From the NCBI RefSeq assembly GCF_029319185.1, contig NZ_CP119754.1, positions 620,001 through 684,000 on the forward strand: 64,000 nt of DNA. The letters are read 5' to 3'. Position numbers and translations under genes: made by a program. Within the stretch, counting starts at the first letter, position 1; each line of letters begins with the position of its first letter. Below are positions 16,303 through 25,294 of the stretch, piece by piece. This DNA comes from Superficieibacter sp. HKU1 (GTDB lineage Bacteria > Pseudomonadota > Gammaproteobacteria > Enterobacterales > Enterobacteriaceae). Under the pieces are notes generated by a model that saw nothing but the letters and a program-made list of their open reading frames with translations, was not told the DNA's origin and did not search any database.

Positions 16303-19011
16303 ATGCTGAAAAATATTACCCGCCAGCTTTTTGCCCGGCTGAACCGTCATTTACCTCGCCGTCTGGTGCAGCGCGAGCCATTGCCTGAGGCAAAAAACCT
16401 CAACGGCGCGGTTATTCCCGCTTCGCTGAGCGAACAGTGCCTGAACGTCGCCAGGATGCGCGAGCGCGATCTGTGGCACGCCTTCGACAGTCATCCGGAA
16501 GGATTAAATGCGGCGGAAGTCGAGGCTGCCCGCGCCCGACATGGTGAAAACCAGCTTCCCGCCGAGCAGCCGTCGCCGTGGTGGGTGCACTTGTGGATCT
16601 GCTACCGCAACCCGTTCAACCTGCTGCTGACCGTTCTCGGCATCGTTTCTTATGCGACGGAAGATCTCTTCGCTGCGGGCGTCATCGGCCTGATGGTCGG
16701 CATCTCGACGCTGCTTAACTTCATTCAGGAAGCGCGTTCAACGAAGGCGGCCGACGCCCTGAAAGCGATGGTCAGCAACACCGCCACGGTACTGCGCGTC
16801 AGCAATGAGAAAGGCGAAAACGGCTGGGTGGAGCTGCCCATCGACCGTCTGGTGCCGGGCGATATCGTTAAACTGGCGGCGGGGGATATGATCCCGGCTG
16901 ACCTGCGCGTGCTACAGGCCCGCGATCTTTTCGTGGCGCAGGCGTCGCTGACCGGCGAGTCGCTGCCGGTGGAGAAAGTCGCCCATAGTCGCCATACGCA
17001 GCAAACCAATCCGCTGGAGTGCGATACCCTCTGTTTTATGGGCACCAACGTCGTGAGCGGCACCGCGCAGGCGCTGGTCATTGCCACCGGCGGCAATACC
17101 TGGTTTGGCCAACTGGCGGGGCGGGTGAGCGAGCAGGCCAGCGAGCCAAATGCGTTCCAGAAAGGGATTGGTCGCGTCAGTATGCTGCTGATCCGCTTTA
17201 TGATGGTGATGACGCCGCTGGTGCTGTTAATTAACGGCTACACCAAAGGCGACTGGTGGGAGGCGGCGCTGTTTGCCCTCTCGGTTGCGGTCGGCCTGAC
17301 CCCGGAAATGCTGCCGATGATCGTCACCTCAACGCTGGCGCGCGGGGCGGTAAAGCTGTCTAAACAGAAAGTCATCGTCAAACACCTCGACGCTATTCAG
17401 AACTTTGGCGCGATGGATATCCTCTGCACCGATAAAACCGGCACCCTGACCCAGGATAAAATCGTACTGGAAACCCACACCGATATTGGCGGAAAAACCA
17501 GCGATCGCGTGCTGCATTCCGCGTGGCTAAACAGTCACTATCAGACCGGGTTGAAAAACCTGCTGGATACCGCCGTGCTTGAGGGCGTGGATGAAGAATC
17601 GGCGCGTGGGCTTTCAGCGCGCTGGCAAAAAATTGACGAAATTCCCTTTGATTTCGAGCGCCGCCGGATGTCAGTGGTAGTCGCTGAACAGCCGGATGTG
17701 CATCAGCTGGTCTGTAAAGGGGCGTTACAGGAGATCCTCAACGTCTGCGCGCACGTCCGCCATAATGGCGACATCGTGCCGCTGGATGACATCATGCTGC
17801 GCCGCGTCAGGCGCGTCACGGACACCCTGAACCGCCAGGGGCTGCGCGTGGTGGCGGTTGCCACCAAATATCTTCCGGCGCGTGAAGGCGACTATCAGCG
17901 AATCGATGAATCAGATTTGATCCTCGAAGGTTACATCGCCTTTCTCGATCCGCCGAAAGAGACCACCGCACCGGCGCTGAAAGCGCTGAAAGCCAGCGGT
18001 ATCACCGTCAAAATCCTCACGGGCGACAGCGAACTGGTGGCGGCAAAAGTCTGTCATGAAGTGGGGCTGGATGCAGGGCAGGTGGTGATTGGCAGTGAAA
18101 TTGAAGGACTGAGCGATGACGAGCTGGCACAGCTGGCGCAACGTACCACGCTGTTTGCCCGCCTGACGCCGCTGCATAAAGAACGTATCGTCACCCTGCT
18201 CAAGCGTGAAGGTCACGTGGTCGGCTTTATGGGCGACGGCATTAACGACGCTCCCGCGCTACGCGCCGCAGACATCGGAATTTCCGTCGATGGCGCAGTC
18301 GATATCGCTCGCGAAGCGGCGGATATCATCCTGCTGGAAAAAAGCCTGATGGTGCTGGAGGAGGGTGTTATTGAAGGTCGCCGTACCTTTGCCAACATGC
18401 TCAAATATATCAAGATGACCGCCAGTTCGAACTTTGGCAACGTCTTCAGCGTGCTGGTGGCTAGCGCCTTCCTGCCGTTCCTGCCGATGCTGCCGCTGCA
18501 TCTGCTGATTCAGAACCTGCTGTACGATGTATCCCAGGTGGCGCTGCCGTTTGATAACGTTGATGATGAGCAGATCCAGAAGCCGCAACGCTGGAACCCG
18601 GCGGATCTGGGACGCTTTATGATTTTCTTCGGCCCGATCAGCTCGATTTTCGACATTCTCACCTTCTGTCTGATGTGGTGGGTATTTCACGCCAACACGC
18701 CGGACGCGCAGACCCTGTTCCAGTCCGGCTGGTTTGTGGTCGGGCTGCTGTCGCAAACGCTGATTGTGCATATGATCCGCACCCGCCGCCTGCCGTTTAT
18801 CCAGAGCCGCGCCGCCTGGCCGCTGATGCTGATGACGCTGCTGGTGATGGTGGTTGGCATCGCGCTGCCGTTCTCGCCGCTGGCAAGTTATTTGCAGCTT
18901 CAGTCGCTGCCGCTGAGCTACTTCCCGTGGCTGATCGCGATTCTGGCGGGGTATATGACGCTGACGCAGCTGGTGAAAGGGTTTTACAGCCGCCGGTATG
19001 GCTGGCAGTAA
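16303..19011 (+). CDS. mgtA: Magnesium-transporting P-type ATPase (P3B)
   Basis: 902 residues from ATG 16303 (MLKNITRQLF). Cation ATPase N-terminus (about 45-120), E1-E2 ATPase region with LTGESLPVEK, phosphorylation motif CTDKTGTLTQ, nucleotide-binding domain, hinge MGDGINDAPALR, and ten predicted membrane segments. It imports Mg2+ into the cytoplasm at low external magnesium. The frame is open upstream, but this start matches known MgtA proteins and follows the regulatory leader. Transcription is PhoP-controlled. It ends against the AT-rich insertion. Confidence 0.97.
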   Translation: MLKNITRQLFARLNRHLPRRLVQREPLPEAKNLNGAVIPASLSEQCLNVARMRERDLWHAFDSHPEGLNAAEVEAARARHGENQLPAEQPSPWWVHLWICYRNPFNLLLTVLGIVSYATEDLFAAGVIGLMVGISTLLNFIQEARSTKAADALKAMVSNTATVLRVSNEKGENGWVELPIDRLVPGDIVKLAAGDMIPADLRVLQARDLFVAQASLTGESLPVEKVAHSRHTQQTNPLECDTLCFMGTNVVSGTAQALVIATGGNTWFGQLAGRVSEQASEPNAFQKGIGRVSMLLIRFMMVMTPLVLLINGYTKGDWWEAALFALSVAVGLTPEMLPMIVTSTLARGAVKLSKQKVIVKHLDAIQNFGAMDILCTDKTGTLTQDKIVLETHTDIGGKTSDRVLHSAWLNSHYQTGLKNLLDTAVLEGVDEESARGLSARWQKIDEIPFDFERRRMSVVVAEQPDVHQLVCKGALQEILNVCAHVRHNGDIVPLDDIMLRRVRRVTDTLNRQGLRVVAVATKYLPAREGDYQRIDESDLILEGYIAFLDPPKETTAPALKALKASGITVKILTGDSELVAAKVCHEVGLDAGQVVIGSEIEGLSDDELAQLAQRTTLFARLTPLHKERIVTLLKREGHVVGFMGDGINDAPALRAADIGISVDGAVDIAREAADIILLEKSLMVLEEGVIEGRRTFANMLKYIKMTASSNFGNVFSVLVASAFLPFLPMLPLHLLIQNLLYDVSQVALPFDNVDDEQIQKPQRWNPADLGRFMIFFGPISSIFDILTFCLMWWVFHANTPDAQTLFQSGWFVVGLLSQTLIVHMIRTRRLPFIQSRAAWPLMLMTLLVMVVGIALPFSPLASYLQLQSLPLSYFPWLIAILAGYMTLTQLVKGFYSRRYGWQ

Positions 19012-19021
19012 TACGATCTTC

Positions 19022-19053
19022 GGCGGTGCAGTATAGCAACTATACTGACCGCC
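19022..19053. other. Inverted repeat at the mgtA / LysR junction
   Basis: Nested arms GGCGGT (19022-19027)/ACCGCC (19048-19053) and AGTATAG (19030-19036)/CTATACT (19040-19046) with a CAA loop. It lies between the convergent mgtA and LysR genes and overlaps the last codons of the latter. There is no T-run. It could be a bidirectional terminator or a trace of the insertion boundary. Confidence 0.5.
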
Positions 19054-19927
19054 AGGAGGTATTCATGATAGCGGCATGGCAATAAGCAATAACATCATCT
19101 CGTAACGTGTTATTGAATTTCTCATTCCATGCCATAACAATATTCCACTCGGTTAAAGGATGGGTTATCGTCATTGATAATACATCCTTATGCTCGTCAT
19201 ACCATGCGCTTTCAGGAATGAGAGCGTAGCCAAAATTTTCCTTTACCAGTGAAAGAATATTAGTATAACTACTGATCTCTTTAAGATTTGGGGTTGAAGA
19301 TATACTTTTCAGAAAAGTAGAGGTGATATGGTGTGTGCCTGCGCAGGCATTAGCATCAATGCAAAAGAATTTGTTATTCGTTAAAATATCGCTAATGTCC
19401 TGTGCCTCAATAAGCGATTTTTTACTGTGATGGTAAATTAAAATAAGACGATCGCGCCTGATAAACATTTGTTTTAGCGGCGTACTGGTTTGTTCGCGCA
19501 TAAATGCCAAATCCAGCTCGCCGGAAAGCAACTTCTCATTTTGTTGGGAGGTTGCAAGATCGATGAGGGTGATGTTCTTTTGTGGGCATTTTTTTGTGAA
19601 TCCATTGAGTAATGCAGGTGCCAGATCCCGCGTCGCCATCCCAAACCCAACCGTCAAATCATTAGGGTTAGTTAAGGTGACTGCTTTATGTCTTAATAAA
19701 TCATAGGCCGTTAATATGTTATTTATTTCATTAAATAACAATTGCCCATTTTTATTCAAGATTGTACCACTCTTGATTCTGGAAAAAAGATTAAGCCCCA
19801 GCTCGCCTTCAAGTGCCTGTATCTGCTTTGTCAGCGTTGACTGTGTAACGCACAAACGCTCTGCCGCACGTTGAAAATTGCCAGTATTCGCTAGCTCAAT
19901 AAAAGCTTTAAGAACCTTTTGATTCAT
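19040..19927 (-). CDS. LysR-family transcriptional regulator of the inserted locus
   Basis: 295 residues. N-terminal winged HTH typical of LysR (AAERLCVTQSTLTKQIQALE, about 21-40), then a substrate-binding domain of periplasmic type (about 90-290). Codon use is AT-rich, unlike mgtA next to it. It is divergent from the radical SAM-DegT-PHP operon, with 341 bases between them, the classical layout of a LysR activator and its target. The C-terminus (TSWRSV) runs into the inverted repeat at the boundary and might be slightly altered by the insertion. Ligand unknown. Confidence 0.85.
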   Translation of the reverse strand: MNQKVLKAFIELANTGNFQRAAERLCVTQSTLTKQIQALEGELGLNLFSRIKSGTILNKNGQLLFNEINNILTAYDLLRHKAVTLTNPNDLTVGFGMATRDLAPALLNGFTKKCPQKNITLIDLATSQQNEKLLSGELDLAFMREQTSTPLKQMFIRRDRLILIYHHSKKSLIEAQDISDILTNNKFFCIDANACAGTHHITSTFLKSISSTPNLKEISSYTNILSLVKENFGYALIPESAWYDEHKDVLSMTITHPLTEWNIVMAWNEKFNNTLRDDVIAYCHAAIMNTSWRSV

Positions 19928-20268
19928 ATTCGTTTGAGGAAACAGTCAATTATTTTTTTTCATTATACAAACGATGACGTGGTATGTAAAAAGATAAATG
20001 TTGAAACCGGGCTGGAAACGTTAGCTTTTTTTATTAATTAGGTAATGTAAGCCGCAAGCGGATTGTTGCCATATTTTATTTTTAAAATGCTGAATGAGTA
20101 CTTTTACACCACTTTTAAGGGAAAAATCCTGTCCTGAAAGGTTATCAATATTCACTTAAGTAATGATTTGGCTTCTATATATAGAAATCGGTAATCATTT
20201 AAAATGAAGGTGCCGTCGTTTATGTGGAGCATTGCTATGTGCATTTTTTATGATGCAAGGAAAACAGC
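19928..20268. promoter_or_regulatory. Divergent intergenic region of the LysR / radical SAM locus with a near-symmetric palindrome
   Basis: 341 AT-rich bases with no gene. The clearest structure is a perfect 14-bp palindrome TTCTATATATAGAA (20173-20186) flanked almost symmetrically by AATGATT (20162-20168) and AATCATT (20193-20199). It lies about 70 bp before the radical SAM start and is a candidate LysR-type operator. An AAGGAAA Shine-Dalgarno precedes the ATG at 20269. Confidence 0.5.
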
Positions 20269-21411
20269 ATGTCGATAGTGACGTCTAAGTTGCGAAACGC
20301 AAAGAGGATATTAAATTCATTTCCGGAGATTATAAATAACACAGAGTTAATTCATAGAGAGAATGATTGTTCTACGCTCCCTGCAATAAATGTTATTGAA
20401 ATTCATCCCACTGATATTTGTGATTTACAGTGTAGTTATTGTAGCTATAAACATCAGCAGTACAGAGAATCCCTTAACGTTGATATAGTTAAAAATATAT
20501 TAAGATTAAAGCCTAAGGCTGTGGTTATTGCGGGCGGAGGAGAGCCCACCCTCTATAAAAATGGCTATGTTGATTTAAATGATATTATTGATTTTTTATC
20601 TGCAAATAATATTGCAGTAGGACTGATTACCAATGGTAGCCGAAAATTAAAAACCTCCACCCTGGATAAACTAAGCTGGCTTCGTGTTTCTCTGGATGCA
20701 ATCACCGAAGCGGATTTTTTTAATCTTAAACATGGTAAGTTATCGGTACGGAAAGCGTTTTTGCATGCTGCCATTGATTCGACGTGTCAGCATGTGGGAA
20801 TTGGATTTTTATATGGCGATCATAATATTAATAATTTGCTTAGCGTTTGTCGCGATGTTTTTAGCGATTTTAATTACCACGTCAATATTCAGTTCAGACC
20901 TATATGCCGTATTCAGTCATGTGATTGTCCCTCGCAAAATTATGCATATGATAAAAACTTTACGTCCGATCGTGAGTTTTTTTGGCAGGAAAGTATTAAG
21001 CAGTTAACAGAGCTGCTATCAGCGACAGCCAGCGAAGATGAGGCTTTATATAATTTTGTGGTCAATAATACAAATTTATTAAATGTACTGGCGAATAGCG
21101 GAGAAAAATCGCTTAGTTTTTCACATTGCTATTCCACTTTAGCTCGCTGGCTGATCCGGGCAGATGGTAATATTTATCCCTGCGTGATGAAGGCAACGAA
21201 CGATGGATTACCTATAGGGAACTTATCTTCTCTGTCAGTCGGGGAAATAAATATGAACCTGAAAGGTTATTATAATTTAGCTGGCAATTTTTGTCGGGGC
21301 TGCGAAACATGCTGCCGCTTAGCTGGAGTGGTTAATGAAACAGTAGAAAAAGCAACGCGGCGAGAACCTGTACCAAATCATGATAGTAATATTGTAGATT
21401 ATTTTTACTGA
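20269..21411 (+). CDS. Radical SAM protein with SPASM-like C-terminal domain
   Basis: 380 residues. The 4Fe-4S/SAM motif is CDLQCSYC (C51, C55, C58), followed by GGGEP (89-93) for SAM binding. The C-terminal region has the SPASM pattern: C287, a Gx4C unit ending at C305, then C342, C345, C348 and C349. Such enzymes modify peptides or oxidise small molecules through auxiliary clusters. No precursor peptide gene is visible nearby. The next two genes encode a DegT aminotransferase and a PHP hydrolase, favouring a small-molecule pathway. Strongly AT-rich. Start ATG 20269 has AAGGAAA upstream. Substrate unknown. Confidence 0.88.
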   Translation: MSIVTSKLRNAKRILNSFPEIINNTELIHRENDCSTLPAINVIEIHPTDICDLQCSYCSYKHQQYRESLNVDIVKNILRLKPKAVVIAGGGEPTLYKNGYVDLNDIIDFLSANNIAVGLITNGSRKLKTSTLDKLSWLRVSLDAITEADFFNLKHGKLSVRKAFLHAAIDSTCQHVGIGFLYGDHNINNLLSVCRDVFSDFNYHVNIQFRPICRIQSCDCPSQNYAYDKNFTSDREFFWQESIKQLTELLSATASEDEALYNFVVNNTNLLNVLANSGEKSLSFSHCYSTLARWLIRADGNIYPCVMKATNDGLPIGNLSSLSVGEINMNLKGYYNLAGNFCRGCETCCRLAGVVNETVEKATRREPVPNHDSNIVDYFY

Positions 21412-21420
21412 GGAGCGGTA

Positions 21421-22656
21421 ATGAACAATTTTCCAGGTTGGCCACAATTCGATAAACAAAGCTATGGTGATATCGAAGAGATCTTGTCCAGTGGTAAAGT
21501 TAATTACTGGACCGGAAAAAAAGGTGTGCAGTTTGAAAAGGATTTTGCTGAATGGAATGGTTCTGCCTGTGCTATTTCCTGTTCATCAGGTACCTCCGCG
21601 GTGCACATTGCGGTAAGTTCATTAAATATAGGACCAGGCGATGAGGTCATCGTACCTTCGTACACGTTTATCGCCACGTCTTTCGCGGTTTTACAAGCCG
21701 GGGCAATACCCGTTTTTTGTGATGTAACCCCCGACCATACTATTGATCCAGCGAAAATAACCGAGCTCATCACGCCGCGCACCAAAGCGATTATTGTCGT
21801 TCATCTGTATGGTGTGGTCTGCGATATGGACCCTATTATGGCTATTGCCAAAAGCCATAATTTAAAGGTTATCGAAGATAGCGCACAGTGCCTCGGTGGG
21901 CGGTATAAGGGGAAAAAAACGGGAAATATCGGTGATATCGGTACGTTTAGCTTTTGCCAGGGTAAGCATTTTACCACCGGCGGCGAAGGCGGGATGGTTG
22001 TTACGAATAACGAGGACGTTGCCTGGGAATGCCGCGCATTCCGCGATCATGGCTTCGATGTAAAACGTAAAATAGATTTGTTGACGCTAGAAGAACAAAC
22101 ATTCCATGTGCATAATCGCATTGGTTTTAATTATCGCATGACCGAAATACAATCGGCGATTGGTATAAATGAACTTAAACGCTTTGACAGCTGGAATTTA
22201 AAACGCAGAAAAACGTTTGCGGGTATTTACGACGAAGCATTTGCAAATATGCCTGAGATCGCCTCTATTCCTTTTACCTCCGTGGACAGGGAGAATGCGT
22301 ACTGGTTGTATCCTCTAGTATTGAATCACGATATCTTTCCCGTTGATGCTGCAAAAGTGTTAGCTGAATTAAAAAAAGCGGGTATCCCGGCATTTAAAAT
22401 TCAGTGGCCTGAAGCCTATGGTGAAAAAGTTTACCGCGAGTTAAACGGCTTTGGTAGCGTCGATTTCCCATTCAAATCAAAAGAATATACCGATCCGCAG
22501 TCTGTGGAATATTCAAAGGTTGTTTGTGAAAAGGCGAGAAGCCTGCTGCCTGTTACCTTTAGCCTTTACCTTCATCCCACATGGGATGTTGAGCATATAC
22601 ATGCCTGTATCAAAGGAGTTAAGCAGGTTTTTGATAAATGCAAACAAGATTTATAA
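21421..22656 (+). CDS. DegT/DnrJ/EryC1/StrS-family aminotransferase
   Basis: 411 residues starting 9 bases after the radical SAM stop with GAGG before the ATG. Fold type I PLP enzyme: SSGTSAVH (56-62), IEDSAQCLGG with the pyridine-binding aspartate (D153), and the Schiff-base lysine K182 in CQGKHFTTGGEGG. The family transaminates keto sugars, inososes and related rings in antibiotic, LPS and aminoglycoside pathways. Acting after a radical SAM dehydrogenase, it could turn an oxidised hydroxyl into an amine; that is inference. No sugar-nucleotide genes are nearby. Confidence 0.9.
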   Translation: MNNFPGWPQFDKQSYGDIEEILSSGKVNYWTGKKGVQFEKDFAEWNGSACAISCSSGTSAVHIAVSSLNIGPGDEVIVPSYTFIATSFAVLQAGAIPVFCDVTPDHTIDPAKITELITPRTKAIIVVHLYGVVCDMDPIMAIAKSHNLKVIEDSAQCLGGRYKGKKTGNIGDIGTFSFCQGKHFTTGGEGGMVVTNNEDVAWECRAFRDHGFDVKRKIDLLTLEEQTFHVHNRIGFNYRMTEIQSAIGINELKRFDSWNLKRRKTFAGIYDEAFANMPEIASIPFTSVDRENAYWLYPLVLNHDIFPVDAAKVLAELKKAGIPAFKIQWPEAYGEKVYRELNGFGSVDFPFKSKEYTDPQSVEYSKVVCEKARSLLPVTFSLYLHPTWDVEHIHACIKGVKQVFDKCKQDL

Positions 22657-22672
22657 TAGCAGAGAAAATATT

Positions 22673-23566
22673 ATGCAAAATATCGACCTTCACGTTCATT
22701 CCTCATGGAGTGATGATGCTGATTTTTCCGTCAGTCAGCTGATGAAAATTGCAGAAAAAGAAAGTGTTTCTGTATTATCTATCGCCGATCATAACTCATC
22801 TTCCTCGGTGGAAGAGGCTATTTACTGGGGGCAACAGTATAATATTCGGGTGCTGTCAGGTATTGAGATTGACTGCTCATTTGGTAATAACAACTATCAT
22901 CTGTTGGGCTATGGTTATCGCCGCCATAGCACCGACTTTGCTGAGGTTAAGCGTAATTTTGATCGGCTTCAGCACGCGGCAACGCCGATAAAAATCAGCA
23001 AACTAAAAGCGCTCGGTTTGTTCCTTGATGAAGAACGTCTTTTTTCCCTGGCTGGCGAGCGCGTTCCGCAGGAAGAGGAGATGGCGGAACTGATCCTTGA
23101 GGATAAACGTAATGCCGGAAACGCATTGCTGACTCCCTACCGGAAAGGGAATGCGCGGGGAGATATGCCGCTGATTAATTTCTTCTGGGATTTTTTTGGT
23201 AAAGGAAAACCCTGTCATGTAGAGATTGCGTTTCCTCCTCTACCGGACATGGTTGACATTATCCGCAGTAACGGCGGAATTCCTGTTATTGCCCATATTG
23301 GTGCCAACGTGAAGAACGGGCATACCGACGTGATTAGCGAAATGGTGAAAGCGGGAGTGATGGGGGTAGAAGTTTTCTCCAGCTATCATGATAGCGATCT
23401 TCGCCAGCAGCTATATAACTATGCGCTGGATCGCTCGCTGCTGATGACCTGTGGGAGTGATTTTCACGGCAAGAATAAGCCCAACATTCGAATGGGAAGC
23501 TGCCAGCTGAATCCAACTGAAACGGCAAAAGTAGAGGCCTTTTTGGATCGCGTCACGCTTTACTAA
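22673..23566 (+). CDS. PHP-domain metal-dependent hydrolase
   Basis: 297 residues. The start at 22673 gives MQNIDLHVHSSWSDD, the PHP motif I (H7, H9). Motif II is SIADHNS (D39, H40), then GIEID, a histidine-bearing VIAHIG segment, and the terminal CGSDFHGK. The domain hydrolyses phosphoesters (histidinol-phosphatase-like and nucleoside 5',3'-phosphatase enzymes). It is the third gene of the operon, 16 bases after the aminotransferase. A frame starting upstream inside the aminotransferase gene exists but lacks family support. A phosphatase step on the product of the first two enzymes is a reasonable guess. Confidence 0.88.
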   Translation: MQNIDLHVHSSWSDDADFSVSQLMKIAEKESVSVLSIADHNSSSSVEEAIYWGQQYNIRVLSGIEIDCSFGNNNYHLLGYGYRRHSTDFAEVKRNFDRLQHAATPIKISKLKALGLFLDEERLFSLAGERVPQEEEMAELILEDKRNAGNALLTPYRKGNARGDMPLINFFWDFFGKGKPCHVEIAFPPLPDMVDIIRSNGGIPVIAHIGANVKNGHTDVISEMVKAGVMGVEVFSSYHDSDLRQQLYNYALDRSLLMTCGSDFHGKNKPNIRMGSCQLNPTETAKVEAFLDRVTLY

Positions 23567-23583
23567 ATGTGTTGCTTAACCTG

Positions 23584-23609
23584 TGCCCGGTCAGTCGTTG
23601 TGCCGGGCA
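23584..23609 (+). terminator. Possible terminator after the PHP gene
   Basis: TGCCCGG (23584-23590) pairs with CCGGGCA (23603-23609) 18 bases after the stop. No T-run follows, so it is only terminator-like. Confidence 0.35.
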
Positions 23610-23668
23610 TAACATCACGTTTCTGCACCGTATAAAGGCGTTTTTGCCCGCAAAAGGACTGGTTTGAT

Positions 23669-24121
23669 TCACCCCAGCTGTGCGATGCCGCATCCAATAA
23701 TAAAAATTAACAGGATAATGAATATCCAGCAAAATCGATAAAATGCATTATTTGCGCCAATTCCAGTGCGGGCGAGAAAAGTATTTTCTTCTTTGATATG
23801 CCGGGCAGAGATCTCACGGAAGCGGCGAATATAATAAATGCAATAACACAGTATGAGAGGAAGGATCAGCGCGCCAGTAATTTTTGAAAACGCAACGCTA
23901 AGTAATACGGCGGCGGCAATAAAACCCACATAGACTATCGCTGCGGTGGATTCTAATTTTTTTAACTCGCTGCGGACGCCTGCCGCATGCAATTCCCGCC
24001 AGCGCCGGAGCGTGCTGATGCTGAATCCATAGGTTTCGCACAAGACCTTATCAGAGACGCCGCTTTTGGACTGCTGCAGAAAATCAGCGATTTGTTCCCC
24101 GGTAAAGCGCGCTTTTGCCAT
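23669..24121 (-). CDS. Membrane protein with N-terminal transposase-type HTH
   Basis: 150 residues from ATG 24121 with GGGAGGG upstream. Residues about 3-48 (RFTGEQIADFLQQSKSGVSD, then LCETYGFSISTLRRW) match the helix-turn-helix of IS3-family OrfA transposases. Residues about 59-77, 80-97 and 127-149 are hydrophobic membrane helices. There is no catalytic transposase part and no IS ends nearby, so it looks like a domesticated DNA-binding domain fused to a membrane module. It sits between the inserted operon and ridA. Function unknown; a membrane-bound regulator is one possibility. Confidence 0.65.
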   Translation of the reverse strand: MAKARFTGEQIADFLQQSKSGVSDKVLCETYGFSISTLRRWRELHAAGVRSELKKLESTAAIVYVGFIAAAVLLSVAFSKITGALILPLILCYCIYYIRRFREISARHIKEENTFLARTGIGANNAFYRFCWIFIILLIFIIGCGIAQLG

Positions 24122-24180
24122 TAACATCCCTCCCTGGCCGGGCGGATAAGCGCCCGGCATAGCATCATCACATTACGTCA

Positions 24181-24567
24181 TTAACGACGCACGGCGATAG
24201 CTTCAATCTCAATCTTCACATCTTTCGGCAGACGCGCCACTTCCACGCAGGAGCGTGCCGGGAAAGACGCATTGTGCTCGGTGAAAAATGCTTCGTAAGT
24301 CGCATTAACGGTAGCGAAGTCATTAAGATCCTTCACGAAAACGGTGGTTTTCACGATATCACCGACTTTCAAGCCCGCCGCTTCGACGATGGCTTTCACG
24401 TTCTCCAGCGACTGACGCGCCTGAGCGGAAACATCGTCCGCCACGCTGCCAGTTTTAGGATCGACCGGGATCTGACCTGACGTGATGATCATGCTGCCAA
24501 GGTCAACGCCCTGAACATAAGGGCCGATAGCTGCTGGTGCATTTTCCGTCGCAATAGTTTTAGACAT
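24181..24567 (-). CDS. ridA: 2-iminobutanoate/2-iminopropanoate deaminase
   Basis: 128 residues, the usual RidA (YjgF) length, with the family signature near the C-terminus (ARSCVEVARLPKDVKIEIEA; R105 in the active site). It hydrolyses reactive enamine/imine intermediates released by PLP enzymes such as threonine dehydratase, protecting other PLP enzymes. AGGAGAG lies upstream of its ATG. It is next to pyrI on the same strand but separated by a REP region, as in E. coli. Confidence 0.96.
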   Translation of the reverse strand: MSKTIATENAPAAIGPYVQGVDLGSMIITSGQIPVDPKTGSVADDVSAQARQSLENVKAIVEAAGLKVGDIVKTTVFVKDLNDFATVNATYEAFFTEHNASFPARSCVEVARLPKDVKIEIEAIAVRR

Positions 24568-24705
24568 ACTCTCTCCTGAAGTTATTCAATGTGTCCACGT
24601 AGGATGGTCCCATTATACAAACATTCTTCCGGCACAGGCGAAAAAGTGGGTAACGTAACGTGTTATCCAATGTAATAGGGGGCAGTGCGGATGCGGGAGG
24701 CAACC

Positions 24706-24784
24706 TGCCCGGCGGCGCTTCGCTTGCGCGGGCCTACATGTGATGGATTATGTAGGCCGGGTAAGGCGTAGCCGCCACCCGGCA
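24706..24784. repeat. REP/BIME pair between ridA and pyrI
   Basis: Two inverted REP units, GCCCGGCGGCGCTTCGCTTG and GTAAGGCGTAGCCGCCACCC, each folding as a hairpin, in the 255-base gap downstream of pyrI. Confidence 0.85.
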
Positions 24785-24822
24785 TTGCCCGGCACACCTA
24801 AATCAATGTGCCGGCGACGAAA

Positions 24823-25284
24823 TTAATTCGCCAGCACTACCTGATGTGAGAACTCTTTCTCGCAGTATTTACACTTCAGTGCGATATCGTCCGCGCGCTT
24901 TTTAACGCTGAAGCTGGAGTTCACCGGCTCGGCATGGCTAATACAGTTACTGTTCGGGCAGACCAGCACTGCATCAATCCGCTCGGGCAGATTAGGGTGC
25001 GATTTCCCCACCACTTCATAATTGTCGATGCGGTTAACCGTCGCCAGCGGAGCATACAGCGCCAGCTGGTCAACCTGCTCATCGGTCAGAAAAGTGTTTT
25101 CTATCTTGATGATGTCCTTACGGCCCATCGCGCCAGACGGCAGGTTCAGGCCAACCGTCACGCGCTGCTCGGTTTCGGTCAATTTAAACAGCGTCAGCAG
25201 CCGGAAGCCGACCTGCGCGGGGATGTGATCGATAACGGTGCCGCGTTTAATGGCTTCAACCTGTAGTTTATTATCGTGTGTCAT
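24823..25284 (-). CDS. pyrI: Aspartate carbamoyltransferase regulatory chain
   Basis: 153 residues as in E. coli. N-terminal nucleotide-binding domain (VEAIKRGTVIDHIPAQVGF) and C-terminal zinc domain with four cysteines (CPNSNC and CKYC). It binds CTP/ATP and couples to PyrB in the dodecameric enzyme, giving feedback control of pyrimidine synthesis. It follows pyrB after 10 bases. Confidence 0.97.
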   Translation of the reverse strand: MTHDNKLQVEAIKRGTVIDHIPAQVGFRLLTLFKLTETEQRVTVGLNLPSGAMGRKDIIKIENTFLTDEQVDQLALYAPLATVNRIDNYEVVGKSHPNLPERIDAVLVCPNSNCISHAEPVNSSFSVKKRADDIALKCKYCEKEFSHQVVLAN

Positions 25285-25294
25285 GGTCTTCCCC

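Noticed and set aside
22451..22672. Longer start for the PHP protein inside the aminotransferase gene
   Set aside because: The added 74 residues have no domain features and the PHP family begins at the HVH motif right after ATG 22673.
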